Shown piece by piece: positions 7,846 through 15,023 of a stretch of 29,600 nt of DNA. A program made the translations under genes and the position numbers. The stretch lies in NCBI GenBank assembly GCA_022839445.1, contig JALHFC010000004.1, positions 33,882 through 63,481 of the forward strand, given 5' to 3'. The notes below the pieces were generated by a model. It was not told the DNA's origin, ran no database searches, and worked only from the letters and a program-made list of their open reading frames with translations. Source of the DNA: Pelotomaculum sp. (GTDB lineage: Bacteria; Bacillota; Desulfotomaculia; Desulfotomaculales; Pelotomaculaceae). The number at the start of each line of letters is the position of its first letter. Position 1 is the first letter of the stretch.

Positions 7846-7895
7846 TTAGCAGTAAGCTTATCATACAATTAACTAAACTAGGAAGGGGGGCGCCT

Positions 7896-8234
7896 GTGCT
7901 CTTAGATGTTGAGCTAAAGGAAAATACCCTGCTTGTTAGGCCGAGCGGGGAACTTGACCTCGGAGTTGCCGATTATCTTCGCAACACACTAGAAGAAACC
8001 CTGGACAGGGGACAAGCTAGAAATTTAGTTGTTAACCTGGCCAAGGTATCATTTATTGATAGTTCAGGGCTTGGTGTGTTGCTTGGGCGTTATAAGCGGT
8101 TATCAAAAAGCGGGGGAAAAGTTTTTATCGTTTCCCCACAGCCTCATGTGCGCAAAGTGCTGGAACTGTCGGGGATTTTCCGGATCATGAATGAATGCCC
8201 GAGTGAAAAAGAGGCGCTACGAAAAATTGGGTAG
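7896..8234 (+). CDS. spoIIAA: Anti-sigma-F factor antagonist SpoIIAA
   Basis: A STAS-domain anti-anti-sigma factor of 112 residues (B. subtilis: 117). Dephosphorylated SpoIIAA binds SpoIIAB and frees sigma-F in the forespore; SpoIIAB phosphorylates it and the phosphatase SpoIIE reverses this. The phosphorylation motif FIDSSGLGVLLGRYKR is intact, with the target serine at S57. The frame is open upstream to an ATG at 7728, but those 56 codons have no family similarity. The GTG at 7896 sits five bases after GGAAGGGGGG, so it is taken as the start. It is first gene of the three-gene spoIIA operon, ten bases before spoIIAB. Confidence 0.95.
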   Translation: MLLDVELKENTLLVRPSGELDLGVADYLRNTLEETLDRGQARNLVVNLAKVSFIDSSGLGVLLGRYKRLSKSGGKVFIVSPQPHVRKVLELSGIFRIMNECPSEKEALRKIG

Positions 8235-8244
8235 GGGGGATATT

Positions 8245-8694
8245 ATGCGGCTTATTAATCAAATGAAATTGGAATTCTTGAGTATCACGGCCAATGTGGC
8301 TTTTGCCAGGGTAACGGTGGCAGCCTTTGCCTCCCAACTCGATTTTACGCTGGCGGATCTTGAAGAAATTAAAGTAGCAGTATCCGAGGCCGTTGGTAAC
8401 TCAATTATTCACGGTTATGAAAATGCGCCGGATAAGTTTATAAGAATTATTGCGGCGCTAATGCCGGAGGAGTTGGAAATAATAATTGAGGACGACGGGA
8501 AGGGAATAGAAGATCTCAATAAGGCTTTGTTGCCGGCTTATTCTACCGATGCCGAACGTTTGGGTCTGGGGTTTGTTTTTATGAAGTCATTTATGGACGG
8601 CTTTCATGTGGAATCTGTTCCCGGTAACGGTACTAAAGTTTCGCTTTGCAAAAGGGTAGGAACCAGGTTGGCGCAGGTTAGCCCGGAACAATAA
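8245..8694 (+). CDS. spoIIAB: Anti-sigma-F factor and serine kinase SpoIIAB
   Basis: A GHKL-fold ATPase/kinase of 149 residues (B. subtilis: 146). It holds sigma-F inactive before septation and in the mother cell and phosphorylates SpoIIAA. Seen: the N box SEAVGNSIIHGYEN (N52 the metal-binding asparagine), the G1 box DDGKGIED (83-90) and the G2 box RLGLGFVFMKSFMD (105-118). The ATG at 8245 follows GGGGGGA by four bases. An upstream in-frame ATG at 8191 lies inside spoIIAA and adds residues absent from the family. Its TAA shares one base with a possible first ATG of sigF, so expression of the kinase and its target sigma factor is coupled, as expected for a stoichiometric switch. Confidence 0.96.
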   Translation: MRLINQMKLEFLSITANVAFARVTVAAFASQLDFTLADLEEIKVAVSEAVGNSIIHGYENAPDKFIRIIAALMPEELEIIIEDDGKGIEDLNKALLPAYSTDAERLGLGFVFMKSFMDGFHVESVPGNGTKVSLCKRVGTRLAQVSPEQ

Positions 8695-8708
8695 TGGGAG
8701 TTGGAAAA

Positions 8709-9488
8709 ATGAGCCGCAGGTTGGTAGAAATGAATCTGCCCCGCTTTCCGCTATTAAAAGATCAAGAAATGATGGAACTGCTTCAAAAAGCCGGGGCAGG
8801 TGACGTTTACGCCAGGGACAGGTTGGTTAATTGCAACTTAAAGCTGGTGTTTAACTTAGTCAAACGCTTTCAAAACCGTGGGTACGAGCTGGAAGATTTG
8901 TTTCAGATCGGTTGCATCGGTTTGATGAAAGCGATAGATAAGTTTGATCCCAGCTACAAAGTTAAGTTTTCAACCTATGCTGTTCCAATGATTGTGGGTG
9001 AAATCAGAAGGTTTTTAAGAGACGACAATCCGGTTAAGGTCAGCCGGTCATTAAAAGAAACCGCCTATAAAATTCAGCAGGTGAGGGATATGCTTACCGC
9101 GAGGCTGGGAAGGGAGCCATCTGTGGGAGAGGTGGCCACCGAACTGGGGTTGTCCAGGGAGGAAGTTGTCAGCGCCATGGAAGCCGCGCAGGCGCCCACA
9201 TCCATTTATGAGACACTGCACCAGGAAGACGGTGACCCGATTTATCTCCTGGACCAGCTAAAAAGTGAAGAAGATGGAGATGCGCCGTGGTTGGAACGGA
9301 TATCCGTCAACGAACTTTTAAGCAGACTACCGGAAAGGGAAAGGCTGATTATAATGTGGCGTTTTTTCGAGGATAAAACTCAATCGGAAATTGCCGGTAA
9401 ACTGGGTCTTTCCCAGGTCCAGGTCTCCCGCCTGGAAAGGCAGGCGCTGAAGAAGTTAAAAGAATTAATGGGCAATAGCAGCGCCTAA
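8709..9488 (+). CDS. sigF: RNA polymerase sigma-F factor, early forespore
   Basis: A sigma-70 family sporulation factor that directs the first forespore-specific transcription. Seen: region 2 with NCNLKLVFNLVKRFQNRGYE and DLFQIGCIGLMKAIDKFDPS, FSTYAVPMIVGEIRRFLRDD, the PVKVSRSLKE stretch typical of SigF/SigG, region 3 with REPSVGEVATELGLS, GDPIYLLDQ, and region 4 with DKTQSEIAGKLGLSQVQVSR as the helix-turn-helix. From the ATG at 8709 it is 259 residues; a GGGAG ribosome site lies eight bases upstream. An alternative ATG at 8694 overlaps the spoIIAB stop (TAATG) and would add five residues but has a weaker ribosome site. It closes the spoIIA operon; no hairpin terminator is obvious after it. 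Confidence 0.96.
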   Translation: MSRRLVEMNLPRFPLLKDQEMMELLQKAGAGDVYARDRLVNCNLKLVFNLVKRFQNRGYELEDLFQIGCIGLMKAIDKFDPSYKVKFSTYAVPMIVGEIRRFLRDDNPVKVSRSLKETAYKIQQVRDMLTARLGREPSVGEVATELGLSREEVVSAMEAAQAPTSIYETLHQEDGDPIYLLDQLKSEEDGDAPWLERISVNELLSRLPERERLIIMWRFFEDKTQSEIAGKLGLSQVQVSRLERQALKKLKELMGNSSA

Positions 9489-9501
9489 AGTACAATATAT
9501 T

Positions 9502-9531
9502 GCATAATAAACAGCGCTACCATACATAATA
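9502..9531 (+). promoter_or_regulatory. Sigma-G-type promoter of the dodecin-like gene
   Basis: GCATA at 9502-9506, exactly 18 bases, then CATAATA at 9525-9531 fit the B. subtilis sigma-G consensus at every position and match the dacF promoter in spacing and in the whole -10 element. The start codon of the next gene is 36 bases downstream, as at dacF. This implies late forespore expression of a dodecin-like protein. Confidence 0.65.
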
Positions 9532-9567
9532 CAACTGTTAGTAAATATAAAAAGGGGGTGCTGTTTA

Positions 9568-9762
9568 ATGCACGTTAAAGTTTCAGAACTGGTGGGGGAA
9601 TCACCGGATGGTTGGAAGGGCGCTGTGCAGTCGGCTATTTCAGAGGCTTCGCAGACGATGAAAAATATAGTGGCTTTAGAAGTTATGAACTTCACTGCAA
9701 ATGTTGAAAATGGCCGGGTGGTGGAATATAAGGCTAACGTAAAAATTGCGCATACAGAATAG
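9568..9762 (+). CDS. Dodecin-family small protein
   Basis: A 64-residue protein with the dodecin fold signature: KVSELVGESPDGWKGAVQ, a central helix with ISEASQTMKNI, then strands LEVMNFTANV and VVEYKANVKIA. Known: dodecins assemble as hollow dodecamers that store flavins, with a tryptophan stacking on the isoalloxazine and a glutamine nearby. By alignment from memory the flavin-stacking tryptophan position is alanine (A36) and the glutamine position is lysine (K55); W16 lies in the loop before the helix, not at the stacking site. Flavin binding therefore cannot be assumed; another ligand is possible. The ribosome site AAAGGGGG lies ten bases upstream. A sigma-G-type promoter precedes it and a terminator follows, so it is a single-gene unit between sigF and spoVAC. 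Confidence 0.85.
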   Translation: MHVKVSELVGESPDGWKGAVQSAISEASQTMKNIVALEVMNFTANVENGRVVEYKANVKIAHTE

Positions 9763-9801
9763 TAACGGCTATAAGTGTTTTTAAATGCTTGTTAGAATCC
9801 C

Positions 9802-9825
9802 AGGACACCTGTGGGTGTCCTTTTT
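9802..9825 (+). terminator. Rho-independent terminator after the dodecin-like gene
   Basis: AGGACACC (9802-9809) pairs with GGTGTCCT (9814-9821) around a four-base loop and is followed by a short T run. It separates the dodecin-like gene from spoVAC. Just after it, GTATA (9826-9830) with AAAATTA 17 bases later is a weak sigma-G-like candidate for spoVAC, but its predicted transcript start would fall on the ribosome site. Confidence 0.8.
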
Positions 9826-9871
9826 GTATAAGTCAACATTTTCGGGGAAAATTAAAGTTGGGGTGACGGGA

Positions 9872-10327
9872 ATGTCAAATATTGCGGTTTCCGAAAGGCA
9901 AAAGAAAGAATACGCGCAAACCGTAAAACAGGTAAAACCGAAACCAAGGTTATGGCGCAATGTGTTTTGGGCTTTTGTGACAGGCGGTCTAATATGCTTG
10001 GCAGGCCAGGTTATACTTGGTTTTTTTAGGACGCAAGGATTAGAAGTTAACGCGGCCGGGGCGGCTACATCCGCTACTTTGGTGTTTTTAGCCGCTTTTT
10101 TAACGGGCATTGGGATCTACGACGAGATCAGCCGCTTTGGGGGCGCCGGAGGTATTGTGCCCATTACGGGTTTTGCCAACTCAATGGTATCACCTGCAAT
10201 GGAGTACCGCAGCGAAGGAATGGTTTTTGGTGTTGGGGCGAAGTTGTTTACCATTGCCGGTCCTGTATTGGTGTGGGGCATTGTGACAGCTTGGGTTGCG
10301 GGTGTCTTATACTATTTTTTTAGATAG
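9872..10327 (+). CDS. spoVAC: Stage V sporulation protein SpoVAC
   Basis: A 151-residue inner spore membrane protein of the SpoVA channel that moves calcium-dipicolinic acid into the forespore and out at germination; SpoVAC is reported to act as a mechanosensitive channel. Seen: a charged N-terminus (residues 1-32), then four hydrophobic segments (about 34-53, 62-85, 90-115, 122-150) with the family sequence GIGIYDEISRFGGAGGIVPI and TGFANSMVSPAMEYRSEG. The frame is open upstream from 9785, but the ATG at 9872 follows GGGGTGA and gives the family's usual length. It is followed eleven bases later by spoVAD. Only SpoVAC, D and Eb are present here, the minimal set seen in many Clostridia; no spoVAA, AB or AF is in the window. 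Confidence 0.95.
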   Translation: MSNIAVSERQKKEYAQTVKQVKPKPRLWRNVFWAFVTGGLICLAGQVILGFFRTQGLEVNAAGAATSATLVFLAAFLTGIGIYDEISRFGGAGGIVPITGFANSMVSPAMEYRSEGMVFGVGAKLFTIAGPVLVWGIVTAWVAGVLYYFFR

Positions 10328-10338
10328 GGGGTAAAAAG

Positions 10339-11355
10339 TTGGCGGCGCCCAAAAAAAACGGCATGCAGACAGTCTGGTTTCAAAACCCGCCGGTGATTAT
10401 TTCTACAGCCTCAGTAGTGGGTCCCAGGGAAGGTGAAGGACCGCTGGCAAAAACCTTTGATCATGTTATAAACGATCCATATTACGGTGAAAATACGTGG
10501 GAGAAGGCCGAGCAGCGGATGATGAACGACGCTGTAAAAAAGGCCTTGCAAAAAGCTTCCCTTCAAGAAAAGGATATAGATTTCATGCTGGCAGGAGATC
10601 TGTTAGACCAGATTATGGTTTCAAATATTGCTGCAAGGACTGCGGCTATGCCTTACCTGGGACTGTACGGCGCCTGCTCCACCATGTACGAGGGATTGGC
10701 GCTGGGCGCGATGCTGGTTGACGGGGGTTTTGCCGACAAAGTCTTGGTAGGGGCGTCTAGCCATTACAATACTGCCGAGAGGCAATTTAGGTTTCCGACA
10801 GAAATGGGGACACAGCGCCCCATGACAGCGCAATGGACAGTGACCGGCGCCGGGGTAGCGATACTGGCCAGGGAAGGAACGGGGCCGGTAATTACTCATG
10901 CCACCATAGGAAAGGCCATTGATATGGGACAAAGTGACGCGCAGGATATGGGCGCCACTATGGCGCCGGCCGCGGCGGATACTATCACGCGACACTTCCT
11001 TGACACCGCGCGAAGCCCGGACTACTACGATATGGTTGTTACCGGGGATCTGGGTGTATACGGCAAGAGGCTGGCGGAGCTGCTTATTAAGAAAAGTGGT
11101 TATGATCTATCGGGCCGTTTTACCGACTGTGGTATTTTAATTTACAACAAGGCACATGATGTCCATGCCGGTGGAAGCGGATGCGGCTGTTCGGCGGTGG
11201 TTACCTGCGGCTACTTGATGGGTCAGTTAAAATCCGGAAGTTGCAAGCGGTTTATTGGTGTCGGGACCGGCGCTTTATTAAGCCCGTGTAGTGTACAGCA
11301 GGGTGAGACGATACCGGGAATCGGGCACGCAGTTGTAATAGAAGCGAGGGGGTAA
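10339..11355 (+). CDS. spoVAD: Stage V sporulation protein SpoVAD
   Basis: A 338-residue protein, the same length as in B. subtilis, with a thiolase-like fold. SpoVAD lies on the outer face of the inner spore membrane and binds dipicolinic acid for uptake into the forespore. Seen: GPREGEGPLAKTFDHV near the N-terminus, LAGDLLDQI, the thiolase-like nucleophile region LYGACSTMYEGLALG (C113), TEMGTQRPMTAQWTVTGAGV, and a C-terminal GAGHAVVIE-like end (IPGIGHAVVIEARG). The start is TTG at 10339, with GGGGGT nine bases upstream; the next ATG would remove conserved residues. The spoVAEb gene begins five bases after the stop, so the three spoVA genes form one operon. Confidence 0.96.
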   Translation: MAAPKKNGMQTVWFQNPPVIISTASVVGPREGEGPLAKTFDHVINDPYYGENTWEKAEQRMMNDAVKKALQKASLQEKDIDFMLAGDLLDQIMVSNIAARTAAMPYLGLYGACSTMYEGLALGAMLVDGGFADKVLVGASSHYNTAERQFRFPTEMGTQRPMTAQWTVTGAGVAILAREGTGPVITHATIGKAIDMGQSDAQDMGATMAPAAADTITRHFLDTARSPDYYDMVVTGDLGVYGKRLAELLIKKSGYDLSGRFTDCGILIYNKAHDVHAGGSGCGCSAVVTCGYLMGQLKSGSCKRFIGVGTGALLSPCSVQQGETIPGIGHAVVIEARG

Positions 11356-11360
11356 GGGAA

Positions 11361-11717
11361 ATGGAGTTTATCCGGGCGTTTGTAGTGGGCGGGACCCTTT
11401 GCGTAATCGGCCAGCTGTTGATGGACCTGACCAGTCATAAATTTACGCCGGCTCACGTCCTGGTAACATTTGTGAGCGTTGGCGCAATTATAAGCGCTTT
11501 CGGCTTGTACCAACCTTTAGTCGATTTTGCCGGCGCCGGGGCGACGGTGCCTTTGAGCGGGTTCGGACACATTCTGGCCCAGGGCGCCATCAATGGGGTT
11601 AAGCAAAACGGACTACTGGGGGCGTTTAGCGGGGGGGTGGCCGCGGCTGCGGCGGGTATTACGGCGGCTGTGGTATTCGGTTACATGGCGGCTTTGACAT
11701 TCAAACCGAGGAGCTAA
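11361..11717 (+). CDS. spoVAE: Stage V sporulation protein SpoVAEb
   Basis: A 118-residue membrane protein, the SpoVAE(b) component of the dipicolinic-acid channel. Seen: hydrophobic segments at about 4-25, 34-55 and 84-113, and the family stretch FAGAGATVPLSGFGHILAQG followed by NGLLGAFSGG. It is paralogous in design to SpoVAC (the GAG-VP-TGF or SGF motif appears in both). The ATG at 11361 follows GAGGGGGTAAGG. It ends the spoVA operon; 69 bases separate it from the HgdB-like genes, with only a short palindrome between, so read-through into them is possible. Confidence 0.94.
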   Translation: MEFIRAFVVGGTLCVIGQLLMDLTSHKFTPAHVLVTFVSVGAIISAFGLYQPLVDFAGAGATVPLSGFGHILAQGAINGVKQNGLLGAFSGGVAAAAAGITAAVVFGYMAALTFKPRS

Positions 11718-11733
11718 TATTGAATGTTTTACC

Positions 11734-11745
11734 GGCGCTAGCGCC
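11734..11745. repeat. Short perfect palindrome after spoVAEb
   Basis: GGCGCTAGCGCC is a perfect 12-base dyad, within the wider CCGGCGCTAGCGCCTGCCGG. As RNA it would give only a short stem, and no T run follows directly (TATTTTATTTTT begins about 16 bases later). It may be a weak terminator or a binding site; I cannot decide. Confidence 0.25.
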
Positions 11746-11786
11746 TGCCGGCGGCGGGCATATTTTATTTTTATGGAGGTAGTAAA

Positions 11787-12770
11787 TTGCCATTGAAAAT
11801 AGGCATCCCGAGAGCCCTTCTATATTACTACTATTACCCCATGTGGAAGGTATATTTTAGGGAACTCGGCGCTGAAGTGGTCCTTTCTTCCTTTTCGACA
11901 AAGGGGTTGTTGGACAAGGGACTAAAATGTGCGGTGGATGAAGTTTGCCTGCCTGTAAAGATAGCTTACGGGCATGTCCTTGACCTGTTGGATAAAGTGG
12001 ATATGATTTTTATGCCAAGGCTGGTAAGCGTGGAAAAACACGAATATATATGCCCGAAGTTTTTGGGGTTTCCCGACATGGTCCGCTGTCTGGATAAGCT
12101 TCCGCCTCTTATTGATGTCAACATTAATCTTTATAGAAAAAAGTGGGATGCGCATAATGCCGTTACAAAAGTGGGCAGGCTTATTTCCGGTAATTATATC
12201 AATATCTATACGGCTTACCTGCGTGCGCGAAAAATTCAAAAAATATATTTTAGGCTGTTGCATTTGGGATTGACGCCTGATGATGCCCTGGCCATCCTGG
12301 AAGACAGGGTAAAAAAGCGGCCTGCACAGGAAGCTAAAGAGTTTACCGTTGCGCTGATCGGGCACCCGTATAACATCTATGACCGGCATATCAGCATGAA
12401 TATGATTGGTCGCCTTAGCAGGATGGGGGCGGCAGTTGTGACGGCGGAGCGACTGCCGGAAAAGACTGTGCGAAGCTATGCCGCCCGGTTGCCAAAAAAG
12501 CTGTTCTGGACGCTTGGGCAGCGGATGATTGGCGCGGCCTTTCACTACCTGGAACGGCCGGATATATGTGGTATTGTGCATGTAGCCGCCTTTGGCTGCG
12601 GGCCCGACTCCATGACCGGTGAGTTGATTGAACGGTACGCCCGGGCCGCCGGCATGCCCTTTCTAAATTTAACCCTGGACGAACACACCGGGGAAGCTGG
12701 AATTATGACCAGACTTGAAGCATTTCTGGATATGGTGCGGTGGAGAAATATGGCGGCGGTAGGTATGTGA
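11787..12770 (+). CDS. HgdB/DUF2229-like protein, acyl-CoA dehydratase activase-related (first of two)
   Basis: A 327-residue cytoplasmic protein resembling the DUF2229 or activase-related part of the giant CoA-activase fusion proteins of anaerobes, a relative of the 2-hydroxyacyl-CoA dehydratase D component. Seen: the N-terminal start MPLKIGIPRALLYYYYYPMW, cysteines C48 and C54 (KCAVDEVCLPVK), C89 and C101, then FGCGPDSMTGELIERY (C271), and the signature LDEHTGEAGIMTRLEAFLD at 297-315, shared with the next gene. The TTG start has GGAGGT six bases upstream. Known: relatives hold [4Fe-4S] or double-cubane clusters reduced by an ATP-driven activase. Inference: cluster-binding subunit of a redox enzyme of unknown substrate. 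No acyl-CoA substrate gene lies nearby. Confidence 0.75.
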   Translation: MPLKIGIPRALLYYYYYPMWKVYFRELGAEVVLSSFSTKGLLDKGLKCAVDEVCLPVKIAYGHVLDLLDKVDMIFMPRLVSVEKHEYICPKFLGFPDMVRCLDKLPPLIDVNINLYRKKWDAHNAVTKVGRLISGNYINIYTAYLRARKIQKIYFRLLHLGLTPDDALAILEDRVKKRPAQEAKEFTVALIGHPYNIYDRHISMNMIGRLSRMGAAVVTAERLPEKTVRSYAARLPKKLFWTLGQRMIGAAFHYLERPDICGIVHVAAFGCGPDSMTGELIERYARAAGMPFLNLTLDEHTGEAGIMTRLEAFLDMVRWRNMAAVGM

Positions 12771-12826
12771 AAAAAGTAAAGGCGAAACAAAAAAGGCTAA
12801 TTAATAGTGATTTGGGGTAACAGATT

Positions 12827-13921
12827 ATGCGCGCAACCTTTCCACATATGGGCAATTTACATATTTCACTGAAGGCGATGCTTCAACATCTTGGGGTCGA
12901 AGTGGTGACGCCGCCGTCTTGCAGCAAGAAAACACTCAACCTGGGTGTAAAATACGGACCGGAATTTGCCTGCCTGCCGATGAAACTTAACCTGGGCAAC
13001 TTCTTAGAGGCTTACGAAATGGGCGCCGACACCGTTATTATGGCCGGCGGGTGCGGCCCGTGCCGCTTTGGTTACTATGCCCAGATCGAACATGCTATTT
13101 TAAAAGATATAGGCTGCAATATGGAGCTAATTGTTTTAGAGCCCCCCAGTCGCTATATTTTTGAGCTTACCGGTAAAATCAAGCAAATCACCGGGAATAA
13201 GCCTTTATGGCAGGTGATCCAGGCCATCTGCTACGGCTACCAAAAAGCCAGGGCATTGGATGAAGTGGAAATTGCCGCGTTTAAATCCCGCCCCAGGGAA
13301 ATGGCGGCGGGATTGACCGATGCCGCCTGCCGTAAGGCCCTAAAGCTAATTGATCGCGCTATTTCTTGGAGAGAGATAGTGGAGGCAAGAAAAATAGCCG
13401 GTAAGACCATGGCCGGAATTCCCGTGGATAAAGACCGGGCAGTGCTCAAGGTGGGTATTGTTGGGGAGATATATACCTTACTAGAACCTTTTACCAACCT
13501 AAACCTGGAAACGCGCTTGGGATACCTGGGAGTTGAGGTCGACCGTTCTATTTATTTAAGCGAGTGGGTGAATGACCACCTCTTTATGGGACTGATAAAG
13601 GGCTTGCGTTCCAGGAAGGAAGCTTCTATTGCAGCGCACCCGTACTTGCGGCATTTTGTAGGCGGACATGGCCAGGAAACTATCGGCAACGCTATAAACT
13701 ACGCCAGGGCCGGGTACGACGGCATAATCCAGGTGTTTCCATTCACCTGTATGCCGGAAATTGTGGCAGAAACTATCTTGCCGGTGGTAAGCGCAGATTT
13801 TGGAATACCGGTCATGACGCTGATTGTCGATGAGCACACCGGTGAGGCGGGTGTGATGACGCGCCTGGAGGCGTTTGTAGATCTGCTTGCCCGCAAAAAG
13901 GAAATGAAGGAGGCTTTGTAA
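12827..13921 (+). CDS. HgdB/DUF2229-like protein, acyl-CoA dehydratase activase-related (second of two)
   Basis: A 364-residue cytoplasmic protein of the same superfamily as the preceding gene. Seen: MRATFPHMGNLHISLKAMLQ at the start, cysteines at C32, C49 (EFACLPMK), C76 and C79 (MAGGCGPCRFGYYAQIEHA) and C97, FPFTCMPEIVAETILP (C308), and the signature VDEHTGEAGVMTRLEAFVD at 334-352. The CGPC motif with the later FTCMPE cysteine resembles the cluster ligands of HgdB-like and double-cubane-cluster proteins. The ATG follows GGGGT by ten bases. The stop TAA abuts the ATG of the activase gene. Inference: with its neighbours it forms a split version of the large fused activase/DUF2229 proteins. 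Substrate unknown. Confidence 0.75.
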   Translation: MRATFPHMGNLHISLKAMLQHLGVEVVTPPSCSKKTLNLGVKYGPEFACLPMKLNLGNFLEAYEMGADTVIMAGGCGPCRFGYYAQIEHAILKDIGCNMELIVLEPPSRYIFELTGKIKQITGNKPLWQVIQAICYGYQKARALDEVEIAAFKSRPREMAAGLTDAACRKALKLIDRAISWREIVEARKIAGKTMAGIPVDKDRAVLKVGIVGEIYTLLEPFTNLNLETRLGYLGVEVDRSIYLSEWVNDHLFMGLIKGLRSRKEASIAAHPYLRHFVGGHGQETIGNAINYARAGYDGIIQVFPFTCMPEIVAETILPVVSADFGIPVMTLIVDEHTGEAGVMTRLEAFVDLLARKKEMKEAL

Positions 13922-14899
13922 ATGAAAGGGTATTTAGGTATTGACGTCGGCTCCGTAAGCACTAACATTGTATTTCTTGACGAAGGCGGTATCATCCGTG
14001 AATCAATCTACTTGAGGACGCAGGGCCGGCCTATCGCTACAGTGCAAAAGGGGCTGGGAAAGTTGAAAGACAGGCTTCCTTCAAATATAAAGGTGAGAGG
14101 GGCAGGCGCCACCGGTAGCGGCAGAAACTTGGCCGGAATAGTTGTAGGCGCCGATGCGGTTAAAAATGAGATTACCGCCCATGCAGTCGCAGCCTCCATT
14201 TTGGTTCCGGGAGTGCAGACCATACTGGAGATAGGCGGGCAGGATTCAAAAATAATTGTATTGCGCAACGGGGTTGTATCCGACTTTGCCATGAATACGG
14301 TATGCGCTGCCGGTACCGGATCGTTTCTGGATCAGCAGGCAGCCCGCTTAAACATTGCCATCGAAAAGTTTGGTGAAATCGCTTTGCAGTCGGAGGCGGT
14401 GGTAAGGATTGCCGGAAGATGCGCAGTATTTGCCGAATCCGATATGGTTCATAAACAGCAGATGGGCTGTAGCCTGCCGGATATACTAGCCGGCCTATGC
14501 GAGGCGTTAGTGAGAAACTACTTGAACAATGTAGGTAAAGGCAAGGATATTTTAGCTCCCGTGGTATTCCAGGGTGGTGTGGCGGCAAACGCCGGAATGG
14601 TCAGGGCTTTTGAAAAAGCGCTGGGACTATCCGTTCTGGTCCCTCCTTACTTTGATGTGATGGGGGCGGTGGGGGCGGCCCTGTTGGCGAGGGAAGCGGT
14701 AGCAAGAAAGGGACCAAGCAGCTTCAAGGGCTTTGGAGTGTCGGAAGCTTGTTTCAAAACAGGAAGTTTTGAGTGTGCCGGGTGCGCTAATTTGTGTGAG
14801 GTAGTGGAAATAGCTGAGGATGGAAAAGTAATCGCACGCTGGGGAGACCGCTGCGGGAAGTGGTTAAATTCCGTGCACAGGGAAGAAAAAATCAGTTAG
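13922..14899 (+). CDS. ATP-dependent acyl-CoA dehydratase activase (BadF/BadG/BcrA/HgdC family)
   Basis: A 325-residue ASKHA-fold ATPase that, in characterised relatives, uses ATP hydrolysis to push an electron from its bridging [4Fe-4S] cluster into a partner enzyme. Seen: phosphate-binding loops GIDVGSVSTNIVFLD (6-20) and EIGGQDSK (103-110), the dimer-bridging cluster cysteines C128 (NTVCAAGTGSF) and C167 (AGRCAVFAESDM), and GGVAANAGM (218-226). Beyond the usual HgdC length there is a C-terminal cysteine cluster, FECAGCANLCEV (C285, C288, C292) plus C311, resembling the same region of fused activases. The ATG directly abuts the previous stop and uses the GGAGG inside that gene. Its most likely partners are the two HgdB-like proteins upstream. 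Confidence 0.85.
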   Translation: MKGYLGIDVGSVSTNIVFLDEGGIIRESIYLRTQGRPIATVQKGLGKLKDRLPSNIKVRGAGATGSGRNLAGIVVGADAVKNEITAHAVAASILVPGVQTILEIGGQDSKIIVLRNGVVSDFAMNTVCAAGTGSFLDQQAARLNIAIEKFGEIALQSEAVVRIAGRCAVFAESDMVHKQQMGCSLPDILAGLCEALVRNYLNNVGKGKDILAPVVFQGGVAANAGMVRAFEKALGLSVLVPPYFDVMGAVGAALLAREAVARKGPSSFKGFGVSEACFKTGSFECAGCANLCEVVEIAEDGKVIARWGDRCGKWLNSVHREEKIS

Positions 14900-14952
14900 C
14901 GCCTGGTTGGCTGTGTAATTTCCTTAAATATTTATTTTTTGTGTTGCGCCGG

Positions 14953-14979
14953 AAAGACATTTTGAGTTAAAATGTCTTT
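14953..14979. repeat. Perfect 11-bp inverted repeat before the trpB2 pseudogene
   Basis: AAAGACATTTT (14953-14963) and AAAATGTCTTT (14969-14979) are perfect inverted repeats around a five-base loop GAGTT. It could terminate the activase operon, as AATTGTTTT follows, or be an operator for the gene downstream. AT-rich stems of this kind are ambiguous. Confidence 0.5.
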
Positions 14980-15023
14980 AATTGTTTTCCATATTTCAAG
15001 AGAAGAGGGGAGAAAGAGAAGAG

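Noticed and set aside
7728..7895. N-terminal extension of SpoIIAA by 56 codons
   Set aside because: The extension has no family similarity and overlaps a repeat; the GTG at 7896 has a strong ribosome site and gives the usual length.
11922..12581. Minus-strand open frame of 219 codons opposite the first HgdB-like gene
   Set aside because: It is a shadow of a conserved plus-strand gene with biased, low-complexity composition and no ribosome site.
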